A stretch of 64,000 nucleotides of DNA from positions 62,001-126,000 of the forward strand of contig NZ_JBAHUQ010000006.1 in assembly GCF_036689865.1 (NCBI RefSeq), read 5' to 3'. The notes beneath the pieces were generated by a model. It saw only the letters and a list, made by a program, of their open reading frames with translations. It was not told the origin of the DNA and did no database searches. The DNA comes from Magnetococcus sp. PR-3. GTDB taxonomy: Bacteria > Pseudomonadota > Magnetococcia > Magnetococcales > Magnetococcaceae. Below are positions 51,316 through 61,228 of the stretch, piece by piece (the stretch's first letter is position 1; each line of letters opens with the position of its first letter). The position numbers were made by a program, and so were the translations under genes.

Positions 51316-53943
51316 ATGGAAGTGATGTCGTTCCGGCTTAAAATCATCCTAGGCATTGCCTTAATCCAAGCGCTTATTTTAACGGTTTTGGTCCGTACAT
51401 CTCTTGATGATCTGCGCCAGTCTCAGCAAAAGAATTTGTCCATACACGCCCACACCCTTGCCAACCTTACCGCCAGTGCGACCAAAGAGGCTATTCTTAG
51501 TCAGAACATTCCATCCCTAACGGTTATCGCCACGGAAATTGTTAGAAACAACAATCTCGTCTATTTAGTCATTACAAATGTCGATAATCATACGCTTTAC
51601 CAAACGGGCCCATCCCTAACGCCCCCGCCAAAGCCTGATGTCTCACTCTCAACCACCACCGATGCTGTTTATGATATTCAATACTCGGTTGTTTTAAACC
51701 AGGTACGATATGGGACCGTCTACCTTGGTTTATCGATTAAACCCATTCTTGAAGATCTAAAAAGTGCGCAAAACCAGCGGATTGTCCTGGCGCTGTTGGC
51801 TATGGTGGCCGCGGTTATGGTCTCTTGGCTTTTGGGCGGGTACCTAACCCGTCAACTCTACCATTTTCGTGAAGCGGCAAGTTCTATTGCCCAAGGCAGT
51901 TTTAATCACCGTATTCCCATTAAGGGTTCTGATGAGCTGGCTTTGACGGCCCAAGCTTTTAATCAGATGTCAGGTGAGCTGGATCAAACCTACCAAAGGT
52001 TAAAAAATTCTTTAACATCCAGCTCCCGCATGGCCAAGTTGGAAGCCACCATTATGCATGCCGTCATGGACGGTCTCATTACTATGGATAGCCACGGTAA
52101 GGTGATGAGTTTTAACCGTGCGGCCGAAGGTATTTTTGGATATTCCGCGGCTGAGATTGTGGGTGAAAAAATTAACATGCTAATGCCGGAGCCTTATCGG
52201 TCCCAACATGATGCGTATCTGCAACGCTATTTAGAAGGTGCAGCACCACGGGTTATTGGCACGGCGGGGCGCCAAGTGACCGCACAACGTAAAGATGGCA
52301 CCTTACTGCCCATTCAGCTTTCGGTGAGCGAAATGGTTTTTGAAGGGGATCGTCTTTTTGTGGGGTTGGTCGCAGATATATCCGAACGGCTCGAGCAAGA
52401 ACGTTCCTTAATTGAAGCCAAGGAGCAAGCGGAAGCTGCCAATATGGCCAAGTCCCGCTTTTTGGCTGTGATGAGTCATGAAGTACGTACCCCAATGAAC
52501 GGTATTTTAGGCATGTTGGGGTTACTAAATGATAGTCGGCTGGACCCCCAGCAGCAGGATTGGTTGGTGATCGCGCGTGAGTCAGCGGAATCGATGCTGA
52601 CACTCCTCAATGATATTTTGGATTTTAGTAAGATTGAATCGGGTCGTCTGGAGCTGGAGAACAGTGCGTTTAACCCAGAGCACATTTTGCGGGGTGTGCA
52701 TGATCTGTTTGCACCACGTGCCGCGGCCAAGGGTATAACGCTGGAAGTAGCCCCTTGTGATCTGTTGCCTAAATGGGTGCAAGGGGATCCTGGGCGTGTC
52801 CGGCAGGTGTTGATGAACCTGGTCAGCAATGGCATTAAATTTACCGAACAGGGTTGTGTCACCATGCGGGTGAGGTTGCTCTCCAAACGGACCGAGTCCC
52901 TGCTCTTACAATTTGAGGTGCAAGATAGTGGTATCGGTATACCTGCTCAACAGTTACCACGGCTCTTTCAACCCTTTAATCAATTAGACCCCTCCTACTC
53001 CCGTAAGTATGGGGGCAGTGGACTGGGTTTGGCCATCTGTCGCCATTTGGTCGATCTTATGGGGGGGGAGATCCGAGTGGAGAACCCCCCTTTGGGTGGT
53101 AGCCGTTTTACCTTTACGGCACGGTTTGGCCATGCGCAGACACCCCAGCAGGAACCAGAAACACACCCGTTAGAACAAGAAGTTCAGCTCCAAGGTGTAC
53201 GGATTTTATTGGCAGAAGACAGCCCAACCAATCAAATGGTTGCTGTCTCTATGTTAAGCCGTGCGGGGTGTCATGTGGATGTTGCAGTTAATGGATTAGA
53301 GGTCTTGGAAGCGCTAAGCCGCGCTCCGTATGATTTAATTTTAATGGATTTGGCCATGCCAGAGATGGATGGTTGGGCGGCGATGGAGAGGATTCGTGCC
53401 ATGGCGCCACCCTTGGGGGAGATACCGATCATTGCGTTAACCGCCAATGCTTACCCCGAGGTACGGAAGCAATGTTTGGAGGCCGGCGCTCAGGATTACA
53501 TAACCAAACCCATCAACCGTGCCGTGCTGTTTAACGGTATAATGGCACTGTTGGGTGAACGACAACCTGAACCTATTGAAGAGAACCAACATTGGGCCTC
53601 CTCGGCCCCAGTGCGGGATGAGACAGTGCTGGCCAAGCTTGCCTCAGAGACTGATATCTCCTTGGTACCACGCATGTTAGCTGTCTTTATGGAGGAGGCA
53701 CAAATGCGGGTACAAGTGATTGAACAGGGCTTGCAGGATGAGGACTGGGAGATCATCGCACGGGAGGTACACCCGCTTAAGAGCAGTGCGGCGACCTTTG
53801 GTGCGATCCAGCTTGCCTTGTGTGCGACCGAGATGGATGCAGCTTGTAAACGGCAGGACTGGGTGGCTGTTAAGCGTTATAGTCAGGAGTTTATGCAAAG
53901 TTATGCGGCAACCAAGGCGGCATACCTTCCTTGCCACAACTAG
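51316..53943 (+). CDS. BarA-like tripartite hybrid kinase (HAMP-PAS-HisKA-HATPase-REC-HPt)
   Basis: From ATG 51316 the protein has 875 residues: membrane helix (5-25), periplasmic sensor of about 130 residues, second helix (about 160-178), HAMP (about 180-232), PAS (about 250-360), HisKA with H388 (MSHEVRTPMN), HATPase (GSGLGLAICRH), receiver with D678 and a C-terminal HPt domain with H819 (HPLKSSAATFGA). All relay parts are in one chain, as in BarA/ArcB. The HPt could also serve the two hybrid kinases in the window that lack one. Starts upstream of 51316 exist, but the TM1 begins just after this ATG. No regulator gene is adjacent. Confidence 0.92.
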   Translation: MEVMSFRLKIILGIALIQALILTVLVRTSLDDLRQSQQKNLSIHAHTLANLTASATKEAILSQNIPSLTVIATEIVRNNNLVYLVITNVDNHTLYQTGPSLTPPPKPDVSLSTTTDAVYDIQYSVVLNQVRYGTVYLGLSIKPILEDLKSAQNQRIVLALLAMVAAVMVSWLLGGYLTRQLYHFREAASSIAQGSFNHRIPIKGSDELALTAQAFNQMSGELDQTYQRLKNSLTSSSRMAKLEATIMHAVMDGLITMDSHGKVMSFNRAAEGIFGYSAAEIVGEKINMLMPEPYRSQHDAYLQRYLEGAAPRVIGTAGRQVTAQRKDGTLLPIQLSVSEMVFEGDRLFVGLVADISERLEQERSLIEAKEQAEAANMAKSRFLAVMSHEVRTPMNGILGMLGLLNDSRLDPQQQDWLVIARESAESMLTLLNDILDFSKIESGRLELENSAFNPEHILRGVHDLFAPRAAAKGITLEVAPCDLLPKWVQGDPGRVRQVLMNLVSNGIKFTEQGCVTMRVRLLSKRTESLLLQFEVQDSGIGIPAQQLPRLFQPFNQLDPSYSRKYGGSGLGLAICRHLVDLMGGEIRVENPPLGGSRFTFTARFGHAQTPQQEPETHPLEQEVQLQGVRILLAEDSPTNQMVAVSMLSRAGCHVDVAVNGLEVLEALSRAPYDLILMDLAMPEMDGWAAMERIRAMAPPLGEIPIIALTANAYPEVRKQCLEAGAQDYITKPINRAVLFNGIMALLGERQPEPIEENQHWASSAPVRDETVLAKLASETDISLVPRMLAVFMEEAQMRVQVIEQGLQDEDWEIIAREVHPLKSSAATFGAIQLALCATEMDAACKRQDWVAVKRYSQEFMQSYAATKAAYLPCHN

Positions 53944-54480
53944 GACCGGTGTCGGGCATTATAGCCATGCACACGCGCCACAACCCGTGTGGGTGAAATG
54001 GACTAGGAAACGGTTGCTGATTATGAGTGAATCAACCTGGGTACGACACGACCTGATCTCAACGCCTCATGGTCTTTTCATTGCTCTGCTGTGGTTCATA
54101 TCTCTTTAGAATGTGTCCCTGATACGTGTATCTAATCTTAACCCCTGTTGATCTCCTCTGTTCTTTCTATACCATCCAAATATGTCCCTGAACCTCGGAA
54201 TTTTCCCCTGCGTAGAAAGCTCCCATAAGCGTGCCTTTTTCTAAAGAGGGCTATTTTTGGGGTTTAATGAATATGTTCTTCAAGCATGGTCTGGTCGCGT
54301 GACCATGGGGGTAGGTCCGTTCTTGGTAAAATATCTGAATAGAGGGTGGGGAAGATAAGTAAGAACAATATGGTGCGTGGTCTCGTTTAAAATAGCGTGT
54401 ACCAACACGCTGGTCCTTATACGGTATATGGATTATGCGTTACCATTGGTGCATTAAGGATTTATCTAAGGAGCAGAAAA
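53944..54480. other. 537-base intergenic region without a supported gene
   Basis: Shows no frame with recognisable content. The motif TGTCCCTGA occurs twice (near 54115 and 54183), possibly by chance. An AAGGAG ribosome-binding site just before 54481 sets the start of the glyoxalase gene. Confidence 0.4.
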
Positions 54481-54921
54481 ATGCGTTTTTTACACACCAT
54501 GGTCCGGGTTGCTGATCTACAAGCTTCACGCCACTTTTATTGTGATCTGTTGGGGTTGGTGGAAACCCGGCGTAAGGAGAGTGAAAAAGGTCGGTTTACC
54601 TTGGTCTATTTGGCTGCACCGGAAGATCTTGACCGAGCACGCTCGGAGCAGGCTCCAGAGATTGAGTTAACCTACAATTGGGACCCTGAAGCGTACCAAG
54701 GTGGGCGCAATTTTGGTCATATGGCCCTGCTGGTTGAGGATATCTATGAGGTGTGTGAAACCATGCAAAAAGGTGGGGTTACCATTAACCGTCCACCCAG
54801 GGACGGTCATATGGCCTTTTTCCGCAGTCCTGACGGGATCAGTATTGAGCTGCTACAAAAAGGGGATGCCCTACCAGCCCAAGAGCCTTGGCTAAGCATG
54901 CCAAACCAAGGTGAATGGTAA
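54481..54921 (+). CDS. gloA: Glyoxalase I (lactoylglutathione lyase)
   Basis: Converts the hemithioacetal of methylglyoxal and glutathione to S-lactoylglutathione. The 146-residue protein has the family motifs [42 protein letters not shown] and [10 protein letters not shown]. Metal ligands are H5, E62, H80 and E123, the pattern of E. coli GloA, a nickel-dependent enzyme. ATG 54481 with AAGGAG is clearly the start; upstream in-frame codons add non-homologous residues. It is convergent with the OmpR-type regulator, with only 3 bases between stop codons. Confidence 0.95.
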   Translation: MRFLHTMVRVADLQASRHFYCDLLGLVETRRKESEKGRFTLVYLAAPEDLDRARSEQAPEIELTYNWDPEAYQGGRNFGHMALLVEDIYEVCETMQKGGVTINRPPRDGHMAFFRSPDGISIELLQKGDALPAQEPWLSMPNQGEW

Positions 54922-54924
54922 CCG

Positions 54925-55608
54925 CTATACCATGGCCAGTTCGGCGGTAAAGCTGTAGCCCACACTACGGGCTGATTTGACCGGTAGGCGTTCACCGCTC
55001 TCTTTCATCACCTTCTGACGTAACCGGTTAAGCAGAACCGAAGCGCGGTGTATGTCATTTTCAGAAGGTTCTTGAAAGATCGAGACAATCTTGGGGTAAG
55101 GTACCGGTTCGCTCGGGGTATCTGCCAACATGGTCAGAAACGCCAACTCGGTTGATGTCAGGGGAATGTTCTGACCATGGGGGGTGGTCAGGCTCCAGGT
55201 GCTGGTGTTGATGGTCCAACGGGTCACATTGGGCTGGTTGGTACCCAAACGACGTAACAGCGCCTGAATTTTAGCCTCTAAAATACGTAAATCGACAGGT
55301 TTCGTGAGATAGATATCTGCACCAGAAGCCAAGCCGGTGAGATAATCTTCGGTGGTGTGGCGACCGGTGAGCATGATGATACCCATATTGGGATGCTGTG
55401 CTTGCAGGTCACTCGCAATGGCAAAACCATTTTTGCCGGATAGATTCACATCCAAAACAACCACCTGAATGGGGGGTGATTGATTGAGCCTTTGGTTCAA
55501 CTGCTCGCCATTGTCTGCCTCAAATACCTGCAGACCCTGCATGGTTAAAAAATCCCGTGCCGTTTGGCGAAAGGCGATCTCATCTTCTACCAGTGCAATA
55601 CAGCTCAT
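54925..55608 (-). CDS. OmpR-family response regulator paired with THI5-type kinase
   Basis: From ATG 55608 (AGGAAG upstream) the protein has 227 residues: a receiver with E8/D9, phospho-acceptor D53 (VVVLDVNLSG) and Lys in YLTKPVD, then a winged helix (about 135-220: IPLTSTELAFLTMLADTPSEPVPY...VLLNRLRQKV...RSVGYSF). The DNA-binding part is a somewhat divergent OmpR type. Its ATG overlaps the stop of the upstream kinase (ATGA), so the two form a standard two-component pair. Target genes are unknown. Confidence 0.92.
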   Translation of the reverse strand: MSCIALVEDEIAFRQTARDFLTMQGLQVFEADNGEQLNQRLNQSPPIQVVVLDVNLSGKNGFAIASDLQAQHPNMGIIMLTGRHTTEDYLTGLASGADIYLTKPVDLRILEAKIQALLRRLGTNQPNVTRWTINTSTWSLTTPHGQNIPLTSTELAFLTMLADTPSEPVPYPKIVSIFQEPSENDIHRASVLLNRLRQKVMKESGERLPVKSARSVGYSFTAELAMV

Positions 55609-57404
55609 ACTTCTTCCTCTTTCAACGGTAGGGTAATCACAAAACATCCCCCTGAACCGGCTTCAGCCCGGGCTGTTCCCTGGTGAGCTTGGGCAATTTG
55701 GCGTACTGCATTTAAGCCAATGCCACTACCACTACCCGATGTTTTAGGTGTACTACGGTAATACTTTTTAAAAACCTGTGTTAGCTGATCAGGCGGTAGA
55801 CCTGGCCCATGGTCCACAACCCGAATCTCCACTTTATCGGTGACGCGGTGTAACTTCAACTCGATCTGAGCACCTATAGGACCATATTTTCTGGCATTGT
55901 CCAAGAGATTACCCAAAGCGATGGCCAATAGGGTTGGACTTCCATATATGCGGATGTTTTCATCCAGATAGCGTGTAACAATAGGGCGATCTGGATCCAT
56001 TTCTTGATGGTTATTAACAACCTCTTGGATTAATGGAATAAGTTCTAGATCTTCATAATCCCCTTGATAGGCACCTTCCATACGATCCCAGGTTAGGCAG
56101 CTATTAATAAGCGTATCCAAGCTCTGTATCGCCCCTTTAATTTTTAGCAGCTCCCGTGTGGCAATGGGGGTGGTACCACATGGGCTTACTTCAATAAGCT
56201 GGCTACTGGCAGAAATGAGATTGATGGGGCCACGAAAATCGTGGGCCATAATGGCCAGCAAATTACGTTCTTCTTCCAACGCTTGTTGGGCTTGTGTTTC
56301 GGCCTCTTGGCGCTTTTGAACTTCAAGATGCAGACGCTTGCTCAGTACATAAAAGCGTCCCCCAATACCGGCCACGACAATTAAAGCCAAAAGGGACATA
56401 CTTAATAGCTGGTACAGATGGCTTAAGTCGGTGGTTTGGGGCTTAGGGTCATAGATAAACCCCTTTAAAGACCAGTCATCACTGAGCATACCCAGTTTAT
56501 GGTAGGTCTGCGCAATGTGTTGCCACCGGCCAGGGCTCATATAGCCCCACTCCACCAAATCTGGGCGGATCAGGGCAATACCATGTTTGGCCTCAAAAAG
56601 CAGTTGATCCACGGTTTTGCGTTGGCTGTAGTGCTCATAAATCCAGCCAGAAACCTCTTTGATATGGCTGAGAGCGTAGTGCCAACCCCGGCGGGAGGCT
56701 CGAAGAAAAGCGGCCACCCGTTCAGGATGTTCATCAATCTCATTTTGGGTGGTAAACAGCACATCCCCATAAAAGTCGATACCTGCAGAGCGGGCGCTAA
56801 ACAGGTTATAGGGTATGTTTTTTTTCTCTAACGTATAGGGTTCATCCGTCTCATAAACGGTCATGGCATCCACCTTACCGGAAATGAGACTTTCGGTATT
56901 AAAGGTGTGCTCCTCCAGCTGTAAGGTGCTGGTGGGGATGCCCTCATTACGCATATAGGCCCAGACTTCAGCAGCCTGGGGTTCTAACATAATTCGTTTA
57001 CCGGCTAGATCATGAACCGATTTGATGGAAGAAGATTTCAGCGAAGCAATGGCATAGGGGGAGTGTTGGTAGACAGCAGCCAAAGCCACAACCGGTAGGC
57101 CTTTATTGCGGGAGACCACCAGTTCTGATGTCCCAATACCGTACTCACCAGTACCGGTGGCAACCAACTGAGCTGGATCTTCCCCGGCTTTGGGAACACG
57201 CAAGGCAACGTCAAGCCCTTCATCCTGGAAAAAACCCTTATGTATGGCAGCATAGTACCCAGCAAACTGGAACTGATGCTTCCATTTTAGCTGTAAAGTA
57301 ATGCTCTCCATGCCTTTTTCTTGCGCACTTGCTGTCGTGATCAGCAGAAAAAGAGAAAGCAACCAGCTCACGGTTATAAGGATAGACTTTTGCATGATTT
57401 CCAT
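55605..57404 (-). CDS. Sensor kinase with exported THI5/NMT1-type binding domain
   Basis: The 599-residue protein has a signal peptide (TTASA, about residue 27) and a periplasmic THI5/NMT1-like binding domain (35-320): ITLQLKWKHQFQFAGYYAAIHKGFFQDEGLDV, YGIGTSELVVSRNKGLPVVALAAVYQHSP and SLKGFIYDP. A membrane helix (about 332-352), a short coiled linker, HisKA with H388 (AIMAHDFRGPIN), and HATPase (IALGNLLDNARKYGP, GSGSGIGLNAV) follow. THI5-like proteins bind pyrimidine precursors of thiamine or aromatic/sulfonate molecules, so a small organic ligand is sensed directly. It is translationally coupled to the OmpR-family regulator. The exact start (57404 or 57395) is uncertain. Confidence 0.92.
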   Translation of the reverse strand: MEIMQKSILITVSWLLSLFLLITTASAQEKGMESITLQLKWKHQFQFAGYYAAIHKGFFQDEGLDVALRVPKAGEDPAQLVATGTGEYGIGTSELVVSRNKGLPVVALAAVYQHSPYAIASLKSSSIKSVHDLAGKRIMLEPQAAEVWAYMRNEGIPTSTLQLEEHTFNTESLISGKVDAMTVYETDEPYTLEKKNIPYNLFSARSAGIDFYGDVLFTTQNEIDEHPERVAAFLRASRRGWHYALSHIKEVSGWIYEHYSQRKTVDQLLFEAKHGIALIRPDLVEWGYMSPGRWQHIAQTYHKLGMLSDDWSLKGFIYDPKPQTTDLSHLYQLLSMSLLALIVVAGIGGRFYVLSKRLHLEVQKRQEAETQAQQALEEERNLLAIMAHDFRGPINLISASSQLIEVSPCGTTPIATRELLKIKGAIQSLDTLINSCLTWDRMEGAYQGDYEDLELIPLIQEVVNNHQEMDPDRPIVTRYLDENIRIYGSPTLLAIALGNLLDNARKYGPIGAQIELKLHRVTDKVEIRVVDHGPGLPPDQLTQVFKKYYRSTPKTSGSGSGIGLNAVRQIAQAHQGTARAEAGSGGCFVITLPLKEEEV

Positions 57405-57591
57405 GGGTTAGCTCATATTGAGCTGGTGAGAAAATGCAGAAGTTAAGCGAGGTCTACTTGATCTCGCACAAGAGAAAAACCATTCTACCTTGAATTTGGA
57501 GATTTTAAAAAGACTATTAGCATTGAAAATGGCTTGGAAAACAGCCAAACCATACAAAAAATATGGATAGGGATCAAAAAGGAGTAAGTGT

Positions 57592-57633
57592 GTGAGAAAA
57601 GGTGTTCGGACGCATGGGAACACCTTTTCTCAC
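57592..57633 (-). terminator. Long hairpin ending the cus operon
   Basis: A perfect 16-bp stem, GTGAGAAAAGGTGTTC with its complement, encloses a 10-base loop 12 bases beyond the cusF stop. The arms contain AAAA and TTTT instead of a separate T-run, as in bidirectional terminators. It also lies upstream of the THI5-type kinase gene. Confidence 0.75.
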
Positions 57634-57644
57634 CTCACATCTTA

Positions 57645-58025
57645 TTAATGCTTCATCATTTTGATAATGCGGAACTGGTTATCCCGGCCTTTTTTCACCG
57701 TAAAGTGGACACGGTCACCGGGTTTATACAGCTTTAAATCCACCTTTTTACTGACAGCTAAGTCCATGGTCATTTTAGGCCAACCCAATGCGGGAATAGG
57801 ATCATGGGTTAGATTAACCATGTTATGGTGGGCATGGACCTTATGGAGTTGCCCCATGGCTTCTGCTTTATTGCTCTTCATGGGCATGCTGTGACCACTG
57901 TGGTCCATTTTATGGCCACTATGGTTCATGCTATGCCCCATACCTTCGTGGGAGCCCGCAAAACCGGGTGTTGCTAGCAGTGAAAGGGAAACGGTGAAAG
58001 CCAGGGCAAAAATGGATTTCTGCAT
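57645..58025 (-). CDS. cusF: CusF-like periplasmic copper/silver chaperone
   Basis: From ATG 58025, which overlaps the cusA stop as TGATG, the protein has 126 residues: signal peptide (cleavage near AGFAG, residue 23), a His/Met-rich segment (24-50, GHSMNHSGHKMDHSGHSMP) and an OB-fold CusF domain with H74 in THDPIP, W82, M85 and M87 in LGWPKMTMDL, matching the Cu(I) ligands of CusF. It hands Cu(I) or Ag(I) to CusB. The extra His/Met-rich part is not in E. coli CusF and looks like SilE-type metal storage. The upstream in-frame GTG-type start is less likely. Confidence 0.9.
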   Translation of the reverse strand: MQKSIFALAFTVSLSLLATPGFAGSHEGMGHSMNHSGHKMDHSGHSMPMKSNKAEAMGQLHKVHAHHNMVNLTHDPIPALGWPKMTMDLAVSKKVDLKLYKPGDRVHFTVKKGRDNQFRIIKMMKH

Positions 58026-61000
58026 CAGGTGTCTCCAGAGTGTTGGGTATGTTCTTGTTGGGGTTGTGGGGCGTGGCCAGGTAGATGTCTGGCTTCCCAT
58101 AAAAAATAGAGGACGGGAATCACAATCAGTGTCATGACCGTGGTGCTCAACATGCCGCCGACCATGGGCAGTGCAATACGACGCATGACATCGGATCCGG
58201 GTCCGTCGGTAAAAAAAATGGGTAATAGACCGGCAATGATGACAGAGACAGTCATTAATTTAGGTCGTACCCGCATGGCAGCACCGGTCATGATGCTGGT
58301 AAACAGAGTATCTCGGTGGGTTGGCCGGTCTTGCCGAACCTGCTGGTCGATATAGAGTAGCATGACCACGGCTGTCTCTACCGCAATTCCCCCCAGGGCA
58401 ATAAAACCAACAGCCACAGCCACCGATAGATTGAACCCGGCCAGATGCACAGCCCATAGACCACCCACCAAGCCAAAGGGTAGCGCTGTCATGACCATAA
58501 TGGTGCGGTCTACCCGGCCAAAGTGGATCATCAACAGTACAAGAATAATGGCGGCTGCCGCAGGAATGGCGATCTGAAGCCGCTCACGCGCCTCGATCAT
58601 CTGTTCATATTGACCAGACCAGGTAATGGCATACCCGGCAGGTAAGGAGACCGCTTTGGCAACATGTGCTTGGGCCTGGGCCACATAACGCCCGATATCC
58701 CGGCCGCTGATATCAACAAAGACCCAACCGGTCAGGCGTGCGTCTTCAGACTTAATCATAGGCGGCCCTTCGGTATAGGTAATGGTGGCCAGTTCTCCTA
58801 GAGGTATGTGTTGGCCCATGGGGGTTGGGACCAAGATCTCTGCCAAGTCTTGTTGCGATTCCCGAAAAGGTCGGTCGTAGCGCATTTGAATATTATAGCG
58901 TTCACGACCTTGCACACTCTCGGCGATTTTCATACCGCCCAAGGCTGTCTGGATAATGGATTGAAACAAGCCCAGATCAATGTTGCGCCGTGCCAGCTCT
59001 TCCCGGTTGGGGTCAATCTCCAGATATCGACCCCCACTAACCCGGTCGGCAAATGCGCTACGGGTGCCTGTTACCTCTTTAACCGCCGCTTCTACATCCA
59101 GCGCAATGCGGCCAATCTCCTTAAGATCTTGACCCGATATTTTAATACCAACCGGTGTACGGATTCCCGTAGAGATCATATCCATACGGATTTTAATGGG
59201 GTAACCCCAACTGTTGACCAAGCCGGGTAGTTTAACCCGCTGATCAAGAATTTTAATCAGCCCCTCGACATCCAACCCAGCTCGCCACTGATCTTTAGGT
59301 TTCAATTTGATCCAGCTCTCAATCATGGAGATTGGTGCAGGATCGGTTGCACTATCGGCGCGACCTACCTTGCCAAAAACCCGCTCAATCTCAGGCACGG
59401 TCATGATCAAACGGTTGGTCTGTGCCAACACCTCTTTGGCTTTACCAATAGAGACCCCGGGTAATGTCGTGGGCATATAGAGCAGCTCACCCTCATAGAG
59501 GGCAGGCATAAACTCAGAACCCAGTTTACTAAGGGGAACCTGAAGAGAGGCTAGAGCGCCTATGGCAAGAAGCAGGGTCAACCAGCGCTGTTTTAAACTG
59601 ACCCACAAAAGGGGTTTATACAGGCCCACAAAGAGCCGGTTTAAAGGGTTGCTAAACTCTTTAAGAATATGCCCCCGGATTAGCCAAACCATCAAAATGG
59701 GTACAATGGTGATGGAGAGTATGGAAGCAAAGGCCATGGCATAGGTTTTGGTATAAGCCAGGGGTGCAAATAGTCTGTAACTCTCACCGGTTAGGGCAAA
59801 GACAGGTAAAAAGGAGACGGTAATGATCAATAGACTAAAAAAGAGTCCGGGTCCGACCTCTTTGGCGGCAAGGATCAGTGCCTCGCGACGCACAGCAGGG
59901 GATCGTGGTTGGGGCAGTTCGCTGAGTTTACGATGGGCATTTTCCACCATGACAATCGAGGCATCCACCATGGCGCCAATGGCAATGGCAATTCCCCCTA
60001 AAGACATAATATTCGCTGTTATGCCCTGACTGGCCATAATGGTAAAAGCCCCCAACACCCCAAGTGGCAGGGTAATAATGGCAACCAGCGCAGAACGGAC
60101 ATGCAGAAGAAAAACAAGACATACCAGGGCAACAACCAAGCCCTCTTCCAGCAGTTTGTGGTTGAGATACGCTACCGCTCCCCGAATAAGGGGGGCACGA
60201 TCATAAACGGTGTGGATCTCTACCCCAGGAGGGAGACCAGGGCGGAGTTGATCCAGTTTGTGGTGAATGGCCTGGATCACATTTAAAGCATTTTCGCCCG
60301 AGCGCATGACCACAATGCCCCCAACTACCTCTCCTTCACCATTGAGCTCCACCACACCCCGGCGTAATTCAGGCCCCTCCACCACACGGGCCACGTCGGT
60401 TAATAGAACCGGACGGCCATTTTTGGCATAAACCACCACCTGTTCCAGATCTTTCAGGCTGGTTACATAGCCTGTCGAGCGGATCATGAGCTCAGTTTCA
60501 GCCCGTTCCAGTACCCGGCCACCGACCTCCATACTGGCAGATTTGACCGCTTGGCGTACCCGGCTTAAGGGAACATCAAAGGCCCGTAACCGATTGGGGT
60601 CAATACGTACCTGATACTCCCGAACAAACCCCCCGACCGATGCCACTTCGGAAACGCCGGGTACCGTGGCTAACTCAAACTTTAAAAACCAATCCTGCAA
60701 GGCACGTAGATCGGCCAGATCATGCTGGCCGGTCCGATCGGTTAAAGCATATTGATACACCCACCCAACACCGGTGGCATCGGGCCCCATACGTGGGGTT
60801 GCGGTATCGGGTAGATCTTTTTGCGCGGTCGATAGTGCCTCTGCCACACGGCTACGGGCCCAATACATATCCACATCATCTTGAAAGATGACATAGACAA
60901 AGCTGGTTCCGAACATAGAGTAACCACGTACGGCACTGGTTTTGGGTAACCCCAGCAGGATTGTGGAGAGTGGGTAGGTCACCAGATCTTCCACAATCTG

Positions 61001-61228
61001 CGGTGCTTGGCCGGGGAACTCCGTTCGGATAATAACCTGGGTATCGGATAGATCAGGAATGGCATCCAGCGGTGTACTTTTTAATGCCAAAAGGCCTGCC
61101 ACCGCCAACCCCAGTGTGCAGATCACCACAATAAGCTGGTTATTGATGGACCACTCAATCAAACGGGCAATTAAGGAGTGTGTAGGGTCATGCCCCAGAT
61201 TGGGTACTTCTGGTTCATGCGGGGTCAT
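58025..61228 (-). CDS. cusA: CusA-type heavy-metal RND efflux pump
   Basis: The 1067-residue pump belongs to the HME-RND group: LKSTPLDAIPDLSDTQVII, GGIAIAIGAMVDASIVMVENAHRKL in TM4, and GGIAVETAVVMLLYID in TM10. The porter-domain segments APISMIESWIKLKPKDQW and RMDMISTGIRTPVGIKISG carry Met residues at positions used by CusA for Cu(I) or Ag(I). It exports metal through CusB to the TolC-like CusC. The start overlaps the end of cusB by 14 bases and its stop overlaps cusF. Confidence 0.95.
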   Translation of the reverse strand: MTPHEPEVPNLGHDPTHSLIARLIEWSINNQLIVVICTLGLAVAGLLALKSTPLDAIPDLSDTQVIIRTEFPGQAPQIVEDLVTYPLSTILLGLPKTSAVRGYSMFGTSFVYVIFQDDVDMYWARSRVAEALSTAQKDLPDTATPRMGPDATGVGWVYQYALTDRTGQHDLADLRALQDWFLKFELATVPGVSEVASVGGFVREYQVRIDPNRLRAFDVPLSRVRQAVKSASMEVGGRVLERAETELMIRSTGYVTSLKDLEQVVVYAKNGRPVLLTDVARVVEGPELRRGVVELNGEGEVVGGIVVMRSGENALNVIQAIHHKLDQLRPGLPPGVEIHTVYDRAPLIRGAVAYLNHKLLEEGLVVALVCLVFLLHVRSALVAIITLPLGVLGAFTIMASQGITANIMSLGGIAIAIGAMVDASIVMVENAHRKLSELPQPRSPAVRREALILAAKEVGPGLFFSLLIITVSFLPVFALTGESYRLFAPLAYTKTYAMAFASILSITIVPILMVWLIRGHILKEFSNPLNRLFVGLYKPLLWVSLKQRWLTLLLAIGALASLQVPLSKLGSEFMPALYEGELLYMPTTLPGVSIGKAKEVLAQTNRLIMTVPEIERVFGKVGRADSATDPAPISMIESWIKLKPKDQWRAGLDVEGLIKILDQRVKLPGLVNSWGYPIKIRMDMISTGIRTPVGIKISGQDLKEIGRIALDVEAAVKEVTGTRSAFADRVSGGRYLEIDPNREELARRNIDLGLFQSIIQTALGGMKIAESVQGRERYNIQMRYDRPFRESQQDLAEILVPTPMGQHIPLGELATITYTEGPPMIKSEDARLTGWVFVDISGRDIGRYVAQAQAHVAKAVSLPAGYAITWSGQYEQMIEARERLQIAIPAAAAIILVLLMIHFGRVDRTIMVMTALPFGLVGGLWAVHLAGFNLSVAVAVGFIALGGIAVETAVVMLLYIDQQVRQDRPTHRDTLFTSIMTGAAMRVRPKLMTVSVIIAGLLPIFFTDGPGSDVMRRIALPMVGGMLSTTVMTLIVIPVLYFLWEARHLPGHAPQPQQEHTQHSGDT

